A DNA stretch of 64,000 nt from QHXQ01 sp963788965 (GCA_963788965.1 CAWBIK010000006.1:248001-312000); one strand, 5' to 3'. Counted from the stretch's first letter, positions 1 to 11,040 are shown. The notes: generated from the letters alone by a model not told the origin. Translations and numbers: made by a program.

Positions 1-2
1 CG

Positions 3-446
3 CCCGTCCAGCCGCAGCCCGTGCGCGCGAGCGCGGCGCTTGCGCCCGCGACCATGGCTAAGGCAACGCGCGGCGGCGAGCCGTTCGGTTACTGGTTGTT
101 CAGCCGGCAGAACTTGCGCATCAAGGCGCAAGCTGCGATTGCCGTGCTGCTGCTCTTGTTGGCCGGCGGCCTCATCGTGCGCAACGCGTATGCGCGGCGG
201 GTGCGCGATACGGCCTTTGATCAAGTTGTCGCTGCTAACGCGCGCCACGAACACTTGCGTGTGATCGAAGGCGCGGAGCAGTTTCTTGCACACCCGGCGC
301 TCGGCGGCAAAGACGGCCGCGAGGCACGCGTGCTGAGTCTCTATAACGAGGCGCTGGTGCGTTGGGTCGCGCAGCAACCGGGCAAACTCAGTGAAGATGC
401 GCTGGCGCACGTCAGCCGCTATCGCCAACTGGTCGGCGTGAAGTAG
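3..446 (+). CDS. partial membrane-anchored protein, 5' end outside window
   Basis: The reading frame is open from the left edge and stops at 444-446, so the N-terminus is missing; a GTG at 21 is the first start codon seen but need not be the real one. The visible part has a proline/alanine-rich stretch, then one hydrophobic helix (core AAIAVLLLLLAGGLIV, roughly 37-53 residues after the GTG), then a charged region of about 85 residues that looks helical. It is followed after 11 nt by the next gene, whose start is preceded by AGGAGGTGAG, so both are probably co-transcribed. I do not recognise a family. It is likely a single-pass membrane protein belonging to the CHAT-associated cluster; function unknown. 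Confidence 0.55.
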   Translation, partial: PVQPQPVRASAALAPATMAKATRGGEPFGYWLFSRQNLRIKAQAAIAVLLLLLAGGLIVRNAYARRVRDTAFDQVVAANARHEHLRVIEGAEQFLAHPALGGKDGREARVLSLYNEALVRWVAQQPGKLSEDALAHVSRYRQLVGVK

Positions 447-457
447 GAGGTGAGCAG

Positions 458-3400
458 ATGAAACGGATCATAAACTACGGCAGTCTCGCCGGCATCGTCG
501 TCGCAATCGTCTTGCTCGCTTACGCCTATCAAGCCCCGACGAGCGTGGCTGCGGCCGGAGCAAATTCAAACGCGACCGCGAAGACCATGACCGCGGCCTT
601 CACGGGTTTCCCCACGGGCGAGCCGCGCCTCGTCGATCTGGAAGCACGACGCGAGGCGCTTGAAGATTTGCGCACGCCACGCGAGCGCACGGATCAGATG
701 CGCGACTGGTTGTTGTTCACGGCCGTGTCGGCGTCGGGTCTGTCCGCCGAAGAGATCAATAAGAGTCTCTTCGACGTGCCGCCGATCCGGCATGGTTACG
801 TGCAACCCGTGGCGAACTTCGAATACGGCGACACGCGCTCGTGCTACATCGGCGGCGGGCAGGTGATCGCGCTCGTGCCTGCGGGCAGCGACGCGGGCGC
901 GCGCGGCGAACAGTTGGCGCGCATCGCCGACGAGCAGCGCAAGAACTTGGGCGAGATGCCCGCGCGCGTCTGGGTCTTCGAGTACGACCTGCACACAGCG
1001 GGCGACGCCGAACAACAGACGGCCGCACTCACACGCCGCGACCCTATCGAAGCTAAAGACCTGTTCACCCCGGCCGCCGGTTATTACGAGACGAAGATCA
1101 CGAGCCTCGACGATCTCAAGCGGTTCATGACGCAGGTGGACGATCTGACTTACGCGAGTTTGAAAGACGGCTTGACGGTCGGCGGGCGCAAGGTGCAGGG
1201 GCACAGCTATCGCGGCATCCGCGTCGAAGAGATCGCCGCGCTCTATCAGTCCGAGGCCAAAATCCTTGCGACGAAAAGCCCGCTCGATAAAAAGATCGAT
1301 GACTTCAACTCGAAGTGGCGCAGTCGCACCTATCGCACGCAATCTGAAAAGATTGACCTTGAGCAGCAGTACAACCGCGAAGAGGCCGCGCTCAAAGAAG
1401 AACTGAAACAGGCGCGGAGTCTGGGTCAACTAACCGATGGCAGCGGCTTCTCGCTCGACCCGACTTATAACTTCGACGGGTTGCGGCGCGAGTTCGACGA
1501 ACGCATCGCGCCGCTCATCCAGCGTTATCACGAGAGCCGCTACGGCGTTGACGAACTGCCCTCGTTCATTGCCGGCCCCAACGGATTACCCATTGCCAGC
1601 GAGACTTTCAGCGGCAAGATTCAGAAGGCGCGCGCTGCGTTGGCGCAGCAGGACGCCGATCCGCTTTTCAGCCTGCTCGGCGCAATCGAAGAGAAAGATC
1701 AGTTCGGCCACGAACTGGCCAGATACATCGAGCAAGAGGTGATCAATAAGAAGTACGGCTATCAACACGCGCGCTACGACGGCGAGTTGAAGGGCACAGA
1801 GGCCGGCATGATCCTGTTCTACACGGACTTGCTCGCCAAGCTCTGGGCCTTCAACTATCAGAACAGCGCGCCCGGTCCCGTCGTGCCCGACTTCAACCCG
1901 ATGACCGCGCATCCCGTCTCGTCCATCTATCAAAAAGAGATGGAAGAACTGTCCAGCACGCGGCTCTGGTTCGGGCCGCAGGACAAAGGCTTTCAGGTCG
2001 CCGACACGGGCAAGAGCATGTTGTTCGGGCGCACGGCCACGCGCGTCTATGCCGCTTCTTCCAACTCTTTGAAGCCCGGCATCGAAGGACAAGCTAACGC
2101 CGAGTCGTCCGGCCTTCCTCGGTTGGTGGGACAACCATTACGACGAGATCGCGCGCTTCGAGCCGGAGTATGAACGTTTGAACGAAGTGATGAAGTGGAG
2201 TCTCGTCGTCAGTTGGCTCAACAAGCAGAAGCAAGCCGACCGGCTGAGCTTCTTGCGCACTGAGCATGTCGAGCGCGGCAACTGGTTTCCCGACTGGGTG
2301 CGCCAGCATCCGCAACTGCGTTTCCGCGATTGGGAGCGCGTCGGTTTCTATCCGGTTAAAGATAGGACGAAAGAGACTGAGGCGCTGCCGATGCTGTCGT
2401 CTGAGAAGTACCGGCAGTTCGGCCGCACGGTCTGGCTGAGCGGCGGCGTCTCGCTCGCCAGCGAGCGCACGTTCGAGACGCGCGTGGCGCTCTCCGCCGA
2501 GTCGAAAGTCGCGCAGGCCGCGCGCCGATCCAATCTCGACTACAGCATCAGCAATTCGACCGGCTCGGCGCTTAAGACGCTCGAAGGCACGAGCTATAAA
2601 TTCGGCAGCGCGACGACCGAACGCGCCTTCACCACGGCGACCGCCAAAGAAGGCGCGAAGCTGCGCGGCGCGTTCGGCGAGATCGCTAACCAACCGTTCG
2701 AGCGCACAGTCGCCGCCGACGCCGGTGGCTTGAGCATCGGCACGCGCGTCGGCGAAGTGCCGCTGGGCGAACTGACTATCGGGCGCGTCGAGAACGGCTT
2801 CCACGTCGGCTGGGCCAGCCGCGACCTCGATGCGGGCCACTCGCTCGCGCACAGTTTTAGCACGAGCAAAGACCCGGCCGCGGTGCTTGCGCGCGCGCGC
2901 AATGTCGAAGCAGCCTTTCGGTTGCCGGGCGAGCAAGGCTATGTCGTCAAACTCGAAGACGCGACGCACTGGTTGAAGCTCGCGCCCGAAGAGACGCCTA
3001 GCGCCGCGCTAGCGAAAGGCTACGAGGCGCGCGTCGGCGATCTGGCCGAAGGCGCACGCAATTACAACCTGACGTGGCTCAAGCCTGAAGAAGTGCAAGG
3101 CGCGCTTGGTCGCGGCAACACGGTCGTTCTATCCAGAGGCGAGGGCGGCGCTTATCGCATGGAACTGGCCGTCGGGCGTCGCCCCGGCGCACAGTCAATC
3201 GAGATCAAAAGCGGCGACGTGACCGCGCGCGGCACGCTCGACCCGCAAACCAACGAGGTCGCGTTCGCGTTGGATGATCTGCCGAAGTCTCTGCGCGACG
3301 ATCCCGGTCTGCTGCGCCGCATGGTCGCGGAAGCTAATCCAACCGCGCGCAACGGTCGTTATGTCGTCAACGAATTTAGAGACACGGGGCTGTTCCAGAA

Positions 3401-4196
3401 GTTCCGCAGCGGCGACTATCAATCGGTCGCACGCGATCTGGCCAACGCGCCTGAAGCGTTCAAGGCCAAACTCGACGCGCAACTGCAAGCGGGCCTCGGC
3501 GAGAGCAAAGAGTTGCTGCGTGGCGGCCAGTACGAACAAGCGGCCCGGCAGATCGATCAACTGCTCGAAGTCTTCGGCCCGCTCGACGAGTTGCGGCTGC
3601 ATAAGACGGTCGCGCAGTTAGGCGATCATGTGCCTGAGCCTGCGCGCGCCTCGCTCGCGGACATGCTGGCGCAACCCGGCGGCAAGCGCGCGCGCCTGTT
3701 CGACGAGATCAACGCGCGCCTGCACGACACCGTTCCGCTCGAACGCGCGGGCGAGTCGCTCAACGTCGTGCAAGATGGCGACGACCTCGCGTTGCGCTAC
3801 GCCTTGAACGCGACGGACGGCACGCCACTCAAAGCGGGCGAGACGCAAGGCATCAAGAAGGCGCTCGTCTATGTTGAAGACAAGCCGGGCTTGAACAATC
3901 TCGATTGGAACGTCTCCGTGCGGCGCACGTTAGACGGCGTGGTCGCGGGCGAATACAAAGGGCAAGCGGTCGTGCTGCCGCGCTCGGATGTGGCCAACTT
4001 CCGCCCGACCGAACTCTACGACTCGGCCACGAAAGTCAGCTACAAGGCCGTCAACAAGGCCGGCACGGGGCGCGGCTTCCGCACGCCACGCTACTACGGC
4101 GGCACGTCGGGCCGCGACGACTGCGCCGAGGCCGACCGCGCTGCCGGTCGTTGCCGCGACGACACCATGATCATCATCGTGCGCTCAACATCTTAA
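458..4196 (+). CDS. very long protein of unknown function, frame broken near 2111
   Basis: Two reading frames (458-2173 and 2178-4196) are one gene. Around 2111 the first frame turns into nonsense, while the next frame reads AFLGWWDNHYDEIARFEPEYE straight into the second part; removing one base there gives 1,245 residues. The protein starts with a hydrophobic signal-anchor (GIVVAIVLLAYAY, residues about 11-23). The middle is charged and helical (about 270-330). The C-terminal half is glycine/alanine/glutamate-rich, ends with a cysteine-containing segment, and shows no catalytic motif I know. It starts behind a strong AGGAGG and sits between a membrane protein and a TPR-CHAT gene, so it may be a partner or substrate of that peptidase-like protein; this is inference from position only. 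Confidence 0.6.
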
Positions 4197-4209
4197 CGAG
4201 AGGCGGCCG

Positions 4210-7200
4210 TTGAGCGTCGATCCAATTGACCGGCTGGAAGCGCGCGCGCAGATCGCAGAGGACGCGTGGCGGCGCGGCGACTTCCGGCACGCGTGGACAG
4301 AATACAAGGCCGCCGTCGTCGAACGACTCGTCAACAGTGCTTATGGTGTTGACGAGGCCGCGCGACTGACGGCGGCCGATTTTGTCGTCATCGAACGACT
4401 GGCCGATCTGGCGCGTCTGTTCGGTCATTACACAGAGGCCGATGAACTGCTCGCCGTCGCCGTCAATCAGATCGGCGCGGCGGGCAATCGCTTCTGGGCC
4501 GATCTGTTGCACGTCAAGCGCATCGACCTCGCACTCGGTCGCGGTCAACTGCGCGCGGCCCAAAAGCTCCTCGATGCGTTGCATTCAAGCATCGGCGACG
4601 TGCGCGAGATCGAGTTCACGCCTTCGGGGCTTGAGTTGTGGGAGCGGCGCTGTCAATGGCCCGCCACGAACGAACGCGACCGCACGCTCATCTTCACGTT
4701 GCTTCATCTGATCATGGGGCGACTGCTCGCCGCGCTCGGCCAGTACGCGCAGGCGGAAGAAGCGTTCGAGCGTGGGCTTGAACACACGGCCGCGCCCGAC
4801 GCGCCGGGCTTAGCGCAAGCGGCCCGTCCGCAGTTGCAACTCGCACTTGCCGCCGCGCTGTTAGAGCGCGGCGAATTACAACTCGCCGCCACGCGGCTCA
4901 GTCTCGTCGCGCCACAGTTGGATGAACGGAAGCAACCGGCAACGCACGTACACGCGCTTGAGTTGCAGGGCAAGCTGCATCTGTTGGCGGGCGAGTTCGG
5001 CGCGGCGCTCAAACGCTTCCGCGCGGTGCTTGCTGTCTGCGAGCAGCGCGGCTTCGCGCGCGCGGCGACAATCGCAACGCTCAACCTAGCGCACGCGCTC
5101 ATCTTCTTAAACCAGACAACAGACGCGCGCCGCATACTCCGCACGGTGCGTGCATACGCGCAGGCGAGCGGCGACGACGCCACCGTCATGCACGCCGATT
5201 GGTTGCTGCAACTCGCGGCCGCGCGCGGTCATTCGCTCGCCGACGGCGTGCCCATCGCGCCGACGGTCACAGAACAATGGGATGCGGAACGCACGGCTAC
5301 GACTACCAGTACGACGCACGACGAAGCGGCAATACGCACCGACGCCAACGCGCCGAACCCGTTGGACCTGCCACAGTCGGACAACTATCTCGCCTTCTTT
5401 GAAGACCGCGCGCTCGGCTTCCACTGGCTGCTCGGTCGCCGCGACCTGCGCGCGTGCGCCGCCTATCTCGCGCGCCTGCAAGCCGTCTTCGCGCACACAG
5501 ACTCCGCGCTCATCAAGTTGCGCCTGCAAGTGCTCGCCGGTTTGTTAGCCTACTATCAAGACGATCTGCCGCGCGCAGAGGCCGCGCTCGAAGCCGTGCG
5601 GCCGGAGTTGCGTCGCTTGAACCTGCGACCGGAGTTATGGCAAGCGCAGCGCGTCCTCGGTTGGTGTCGCTTGAAACTCGGTGGCGACGCCGCTGCGCAA
5701 GAAGAACTGGCCGCGGAAAATGATCAACTCCTCGCCGCGATGACACGCACGCTCGCGGCCGAAGACCGCGCCTTCTTCCTGCTCAACAAGTGGACGGCAG
5801 AAGAGGAACTGCTCGCGGCTGAGATCAATCGTCTCAGCCGTCTCAAAGCGGAACTCACGCATGCGCCGTGGCCCAAACGACTACGCCTGCGTTGGCAATT
5901 AACGACGCGACTCGACGCGTTGTTACGGTTAATAGATCGCTACCGCGACGTTGTGGCGCAACGAACCACCAACACGCAAGACGATTCACAACCACAGCCG
6001 AACGGCGCAACAACAAACGGTGCAACGAACAGTGCAACCCGCCCGCACGCGTCGTTGCGCGACTACGTGCGCGGGCGCGTCTCTGTGGCGGCGTCTGTGG
6101 CAATCGCGGCGGCGCGCAACTATTTCATTTTTAGTGTTGCCGGATCGCGTCCTCATCGTCCGCCGCAGTTGGCTTGCGCTCGACTTCGGCGTCAGCCCCG
6201 CGACGCGCATCGAAGTGCGCGAACTGGTCCGGCGCTGGCACGAGTTGATCGCCCGCGTCATACAGGAGTATAGCCGCGGCCTCGGCGCACGCCCACAAGA
6301 AGAACCACAAACGCCCGCGCAAGACGAAGACACATGATGCGCCGCCAACAGACAGCGCGCATGAAGCACGTCTGATCGCAGAGCAGCTAAGCCGTGTGCT
6401 GCAACTCCCGGCGACGCTCGACAGTTTGCCGCGAGCGACGCGTGAGTTGACGCTCGTGCCTGACGACAGTTTGCACGGCTTCCCCTTCGCCGCCGTCACG
6501 CATCAAGGCCGTTATCTCATCGAGCAGTACGCGCTCTCATTCGCCTACAGCAGCAACGATGCGCCGCCGCAGATACGCCGGCCCGCGCGCCGCGCAGCAC
6601 TGCTCGTCGGGGCAGCGCACGGCGGCGGGGCGTGGGCCGAGTTGCCATTCGTGCCGCAAGAGTTGAGTCGCGTCGCGGATTGGGCGGCGCAACGCCGGTT
6701 GGATGTCTTGCGACTCGACGACGCCGATACGGCGGCCAACGCGCCCGCGTCGCCTGACAAGGGCGCTGTCATGGCTGCGCTGCCGCAAGTTGCGCTTGCA
6801 CACTTCGCCTGCCACGGCCAGTTCACGCCCGACGCGCCGGCCCAATCGGGCATCGTCGTGCGACCAGCAACGGACGGCAGCGGCGTGCTCAGCGTGCAAG
6901 AGTTATCCGCGCTCGACCTGTCGAGCCTCGGTCACGTCACACTCTCGGCGTGCTGGTCGGCTGATCATTTCATCCTGCCCGGTCGTTGGGTCATCTCGCT
7001 GCCGGAGACGCTCGCGCGCGCGGGCGCGGGCAGCGTACTCGGCTGCCTCTGGCTGGTGGACGATCAAATCGGCACAGCCTTCATGGCGCAGTTCTACCGC
7101 CACCTCAACACGCACACACGCGCCGAAGCCCTGCGCCGCACCCAACTCGCCTGCCTCACAGGTCAACTCGCAGACGCACCAACCCAAACCACTGCTCAAC

Positions 7201-7256
7201 CCATCTTCTGGGCCGGCTATCAACTCTACGGGCGCGGCGATGCCTTGCAGTTGTAA
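4210..7256 (+). CDS. TPR-CHAT peptidase-like protein, two frame breaks
   Basis: Three consecutive frames make one protein of about 1,014 residues when one base is removed at the T5 run 6128-6132 and one near 6321-6335. The N-terminal about 640 residues are alpha-helical repeats of TPR type (for example around YAQAEEAFERGLEHT). The C-terminal part is a CHAT domain (caspase-like, HetF-associated): LVLPDRVLIV, LTLVPDDSLHGFPFAAV, the catalytic-histidine motif HFACHG (about 6800), the catalytic-cysteine motif LSACW (about 6940), then AGAGSVLGCLWLVDD, FYRHL and FWAGYQLYG. Both members of the His-Cys dyad are present. TTG start at 4210, 13 nt after the upstream stop. CHAT proteins are usually proteases acting on a partner encoded nearby; the substrate here is not known. 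Confidence 0.8.
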
Positions 7257-7319
7257 ACCGCAACAAGGCAGATCGCGTCTCGACCAGTCTGGTAAAAGTT
7301 TGAAAGCAAGAATAAGAAT

Positions 7320-7348
7320 GCCGTATAACTATCACTCAGTTATACGGC
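7320..7348 (-). terminator. hairpin downstream of tRNA-Thr(CGT)
   Basis: A perfect 11-bp inverted repeat (GCCGTATAACT / AGTTATACGGC) with a 7-nt loop. On the minus strand it lies 12 nt after the tRNA 3' end and is followed by ATTCTTATTCTT, a weak T-rich tract. It probably ends the tRNA transcript and may also stop + strand transcription of the CHAT gene. Confidence 0.5.
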
Positions 7349-7360
7349 ACTTAAAATTTG

Positions 7361-7436
7361 TGGAGCCACCTTCCGGATTTGAACCGGAGACCTACGGTTT
7401 ACGAAACCGTCGCTCTACCAACTGAGCTAAGGTGGC
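7361..7436 (-). tRNA. tRNA-Thr (anticodon CGT)
   Basis: Minus-strand cloverleaf: acceptor GCCACCT/AGGTGGC, D arm with AGCTCAGTTGGTAGAGC, anticodon stem ACGGT/ACCGT around loop TTCGTAA (anticodon CGT, codon ACG), T arm with GGTTCAAATCC. The CCA end is encoded in the DNA (7361-7363). Two further threonine tRNAs (TGT and GGT) are in the cluster at 25.7-26.2 kb. Confidence 0.96.
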
Positions 7437-7525
7437 CTGATCGTTTGGCGAGGGAAAGCTTACGCATCGGGCCGGCGCGTTGTCAAGCGAGCCGTCCGTA
7501 GATACTTAAAGAGGAGAAGCGGAGC

Positions 7526-7954
7526 ATGCCGAAAGACCCAGCACGCAACCAGCCGAACTATAAGATCGGCGGTGGCCAGTTGAACGAATTCGAGTTCGCG
7601 CACAATCAAGGCGCGATGACCGAGGCTGAGCACGAACGCTTTCTGCAACAGCAGGCGGAAGGCGAAACCGCGCCGCCGCAGACCGAGGCGGCGCGCATTC
7701 AACAGTTGATGGCCGACGTGCACGAACAGGTGCAACGTCGCAAGGCCAAGGCGCAGCCGCCGACGAAAAAAGGCGCGGCGAAAAAGCAAGCGACCCGCGC
7801 TGCAACTAAGGGTGCAGCGAAGAAGGTCGCGACCAAAAAAGGCGCAGCTAAAAAGAGTGCGGCCAAAAAGGGCGCGGCTAAAAAGGGCGCAGCTAAGCGA
7901 GCGGGTGCGCGTAAAGGTGCGAGTAAGAAGGGCGCGCGTAAGGCAGCGCGTTAG
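7526..7954 (+). CDS. lysine/alanine-rich, histone-H1-like protein
   Basis: 142 residues. The first 85 or so are ordinary and mildly acidic, with a helical QQLMADVHEQ region. The last about 60 are almost only K, A, G, R and T arranged as repeats of KKGAAK-like units, like the C-terminal tails of bacterial histone H1-like or Hc1/AlgP-type proteins, which bind DNA or RNA without sequence specificity. The N-terminal part does not match a named domain I recognise. ATG at 7526 follows GAGGAG. A small, extremely acidic gene follows 29 nt later behind its own AGGAGG, so the pair is likely co-expressed. Nucleoid binding is inferred from composition only. Confidence 0.8.
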   Translation: MPKDPARNQPNYKIGGGQLNEFEFAHNQGAMTEAEHERFLQQQAEGETAPPQTEAARIQQLMADVHEQVQRRKAKAQPPTKKGAAKKQATRAATKGAAKKVATKKGAAKKSAAKKGAAKKGAAKRAGARKGASKKGARKAAR

Positions 7955-7983
7955 GCGACAGGCAGAGCAAGGAGGTTTGATGT

Positions 7984-8154
7984 ATGAAAGATGAGACTGC
8001 GCAGGCGCATGCGGATGCGCCCGAAGATGCAGAGCAAACGCAGCCTGACGAGCAAGCCGAGTTGCAAGCCGAGCAAGAGTCGGCGGCGGCGATGGACGCG
8101 GATGTGCCGCAACCGCCCGACGAGGCCCAGACGGACGAAGGGCCGGCCGTTTAG
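7984..8154 (+). CDS. very acidic 56-residue protein
   Basis: Small ORF starting MKDETAQAHADAPEDAEQ and ending EGPAV. It has about 19 Asp/Glu, one Lys and no Arg, with many Gln, Ala and Pro, and no predicted folded core. A strong GGAGG lies 9 nt before the ATG, which makes translation likely. It directly follows the lysine-rich gene. The opposite charge suggests it could neutralise or chaperone the basic tail, but nothing in the sequence proves an interaction. The ORF ends just before a terminator hairpin. Confidence 0.65.
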   Translation: MKDETAQAHADAPEDAEQTQPDEQAELQAEQESAAAMDADVPQPPDEAQTDEGPAV

Positions 8155-8168
8155 CGTCAGACATTTTT

Positions 8169-8242
8169 AACCACAAAGACACGAAGGCACAAACGAACTT
8201 GAGCGTGCGGCTTTGAGCCTTCGTGTCTTTGTGGTTATTTTT
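8169..8242 (+). terminator. 20-bp-stem terminator, octamer-type repeat
   Basis: Perfect 20-bp inverted repeat (left arm 8169-8188, right arm 8217-8236; core CCACAAAGACACGAAGG), 28-nt loop, followed by ATTTTT. The arms are built from 8-nt units (ACCACAAA, GACACGAA). A sibling lies at 24370-24426. It ends the basic/acidic gene pair. Confidence 0.75.
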
Positions 8243-8339
8243 GCATTCGGTTAAGATGCACGCTCGTCTTGCCGCGCGTCTCCCCAGACCAAAGCACGCC
8301 GAACTGTCCGACATGAAGCGCCAGCCTGTTGTTGCTCAC

Positions 8340-9952
8340 ATGCGTCTGTCCATATATGCGTCGTCGTCGCGGCCCGCGTGTGCGTGGCTCGCGGCGGCGC
8401 TGTTCGTCTTCGTCGTAACGTGTGCGCCCGTCCGCGCGCAAGATAATAAACAGACTCGCCCGCGTAAGCTACCCACGCCTGAACGCATCGTCGCCGACTA
8501 CTTGAAGACGGTCGGCGGCAAACAGAAGCAGAGCGCGATCCGTGATGCCACTTACGAGTGGCTTGTCGAACTATCCGACGGGACGCAAGGGCGCGCCCGC
8601 ACTGTCCGCAAAGCGCCCGACGCGACGCGCCTGGACCTATATCTCGGCGATGCGGAAACGAACTCAGCCGCCAACGCGCGCACCGCGTGGCGGCGTGAAC
8701 GCGACGGCAGCGTCCGCACTTTGACCGGCGGCGCGGCGCAGACGGCGAAGCTACAGGCCGCACTCGAAGCGAGTCGCTTGCTCGATCTGAAGAAGCGCGA
8801 CGTGCTGGCCCGCACGGTCGCTTATGACGACACGGCCGGTGCGGGTGAAGCGGCTTACATTGTCGAGTTTGCACGCCGCGACGGTGCGCGGCTGCGTTGT
8901 CGCTTCGGCGCGCAGAGCAAGTTGCTGACGGAAGTGGCCGACGAAGCGCAGCAGACGTTGGTTGCTTACGCGGACTATCGCGCGGAGCAAGGCACACTTG
9001 AACCGCATCGCGTCCGCGTTAACTTACGTGCCGCACCGGCATTGACGTTCACGTTGCAGAGCGTGAGCTACAACACGAACTTGAGCGCCGCGCTGTTTGA
9101 GCCACCGGGCGACGGCGCGTTGAACGTGGTCGCGTTGCTGCGCGAGGTCGCGCGGCATCAGGACGTGGTTGAGCGACGCGTCCACGAGTACACCTTCACG
9201 CGGCGCGAGACGGAGCGCGAGTTCAACGACCGGGGCGAGCTTAAGAAAGAGAAGACCGTCGTTCATGAAGTCTATCCGCTGCCGGGCCGGCGGCCCGTGT
9301 TGAAGCTCATTAGCGAAGACGGCGTGCCGCTGCCGCCGGAGCGCGCGGCGCGGGAAGAGAAGCGCGTGGGCGAAGAGATTGAAGAGGCCACGCGCGATTA
9401 CGAGAAGCAGCGGGCGAAGCGGGCGCGCGAACGGGCCGAGCGCGAACGGCGACAGGGCGACAAGCCCGCCGCCGCGAAGGAAGAAGACGATGACGAGTTC
9501 GGCATCGGCACGTTCGTGCGCGTGTGCGAGTTCGTCGCACCGCGCCGCGAACGTTTGCAGGAGCGCGACGTGATCGTGTTCGACTTCCGCGCGCGGCCCG
9601 GTTACAAGCCAAAAGGCCGGCCGAATCGGTCGTAGCGAAGATGGTCGGCGTCGCGTGGATCGATCCGGTGGACAAGCACGTCGTGCGGCTCGAAGCGGGC
9701 TTTCCAGAAGGCTACAAGATCGGCGGCGGCCTCGTCGCGTCGCTGCGGCCCGGCTCGGCCTTTATGTTCGAGCAGACGCGTCTGTCCGACGGCGTCTGGT
9801 TGCCGCACAAGGCGCAGATCGACGCCGCCGTGAAAGTCTTCATGCTGGCCGGCTTCCGGCGCAACATCACGCGCGAGTTCAGCAACTACAAACGCTTCAG
9901 CACGAACGTCGGCGACGCAGCGGTCGAAGCGCCCACGCCACCCCCACCGTAA
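8340..9952 (+). CDS. secreted protein of unknown function, frame broken near 9611
   Basis: The frame that ends at 9635 continues in another frame to 9952; adding one A to the A4 run at 9611-9614 joins them (reading KPKRPAESVVAKMVGVAWIDP) and gives about 537 residues. The ATG at 8340 is chosen because it gives a compact signal peptide (hydrophobic AWLAAALFVFVVTCAPVRA, cleavage before QDN); in-frame ATGs at 8256 and 8313 would only lengthen it. The first half (ERIVADYLKTVGGKQK...) recalls LolA-like lipoprotein-binding folds of acidobacterial secreted proteins, a weak resemblance. The second half is related to the next gene (shared REV/EFNxRGE, VYEVYP, ENGVPVSPE-type motifs). Function unknown. 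Confidence 0.65.
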
Positions 9953-9968
9953 AGGAAGCAAACAGCGT

Positions 9969-10967
9969 ATGACAACGAAGTCCCGCGCAAGTACACGCAT
10001 CTGCTGCGCGCAGATGTGGCTTATATTCGGCCGCAGCATGTTATTCATCTGTGCCGTCGTCGCTTCGCTCGTATGTGTGCAGGCGCAGACACCGATGAGA
10101 ACAGATGACGCGGTAGTGTCGGACATCCCCGCGCTCATCCGCGCCGTCGCACAGAGCGAACATGCGATGCAGCCGCGCCGGATGGAATACACTTGGACGA
10201 CGAAGATCACTGACCGCGAGGTGAACAAGCGCGGCGAAGTGACGAAAGAGACGGTCAAGGTTTACGAAGTCTATCCGGTCAAGGGCGAGTTCGTGCGCAA
10301 GCTCGTTAGTGAGAACGGCGTGCCGGTGTCGCCTGAAAAGGCCGACGAACAACTCAAACGCGCCATCGCCAACTTGGAGAAGGCCGAACGCGCCGAGCAG
10401 AAACGGGCCGACAATCCAATGCCAACACCGCCGCGCGACCCGTCCGGCCTGCCATCTTTCGGCTTCACCAGTGGCTTCTCGTTCAGAGAGAATTTCAAGA
10501 CCGGCAAGTTCTACTTCACGCCGTCGCGCATCCTGCGTGCGGGCGAGTTCTTCGCGCCAATCCGCGAGCAGTTGCGAGGCCGCGACGTGATCGTGCTCGC
10601 CTTCCGCCCGCGCACAGATTTCGTGCCCGCCGACGAACTGCAAAAGCCCTATGCCAAACTCGGCGGCCTCATCTGGCTTGATGTTGCGGATAAGACCGTC
10701 GCGCGCATAGAAGCTTGGCCTGTTGAGCTTCTGACCGTGGCGAGCGTCATGCCGAGTCTTGCGCGCCCGGCCGAACCGGCCATCGTCTATGAAGAAACGC
10801 GCCTGCCCGACGGCATGTGGCTCGAAAGTTTGGTGCGCGTCAACACAACGAGTAACAAGGCCGTCTTCAACGGCGTGGACGTGAACTCGACCAAAGAGAT
10901 CAGCGACTTCAAACGCTTCCAAGCAACGACCGACGACGCGCAAGTCGAAGGGATGAAAAAACCGTGA
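9969..10967 (+). CDS. secreted protein, paralogue of the preceding gene's C-terminal half
   Basis: 332 residues with a signal peptide (MWLIFGRSMLFICAVVASLVCVQAQ region; the ATG at 9969 gives a longer N-terminus, and the internal ATG at 10014 may be the true start). The mature part shares with the upstream protein the segments EYTWTTK/EYTFTRR, EVNKRGEV/EFNDRGEL, VYEVYPVKG, LVSENGVPVSPE, RDVIVLAFRPR and the final FKRFQATT/YKRFSTN. It lacks the upstream protein's N-terminal half, so the pair arose by duplication. It lies 16 nt downstream and is probably co-transcribed. The common core resembles no catalytic family I know. Confidence 0.7.
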   Translation: MTTKSRASTRICCAQMWLIFGRSMLFICAVVASLVCVQAQTPMRTDDAVVSDIPALIRAVAQSEHAMQPRRMEYTWTTKITDREVNKRGEVTKETVKVYEVYPVKGEFVRKLVSENGVPVSPEKADEQLKRAIANLEKAERAEQKRADNPMPTPPRDPSGLPSFGFTSGFSFRENFKTGKFYFTPSRILRAGEFFAPIREQLRGRDVIVLAFRPRTDFVPADELQKPYAKLGGLIWLDVADKTVARIEAWPVELLTVASVMPSLARPAEPAIVYEETRLPDGMWLESLVRVNTTSNKAVFNGVDVNSTKEISDFKRFQATTDDAQVEGMKKP

Positions 10968-11020
10968 AGCGTAAATCGTGAATAGATAAAACCTGTTCTG
11001 TCTATTCACGATTTACGATG
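10964..11020 (+). repeat. heptad palindrome, CGTGAAT type
   Basis: Left arm reads CGTGAAG-CGTAAAT-CGTGAAT-AGA, right arm is its complement with a 17-bp perfect core (10970-10986 / 11001-11017). It begins at the stop codon of the secreted protein and ends 20 nt before trmFO. Confidence 0.8.
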
Positions 11021-11040
11021 CACGCTTTACTATAAGAACG

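Noticed and set aside
6120..6340. Programmed ribosomal frameshifting in the CHAT gene
   Set aside because: The shifts occur at ordinary sites without slippery heptamers or a downstream stimulatory structure, and similar breaks exist in unrelated genes.
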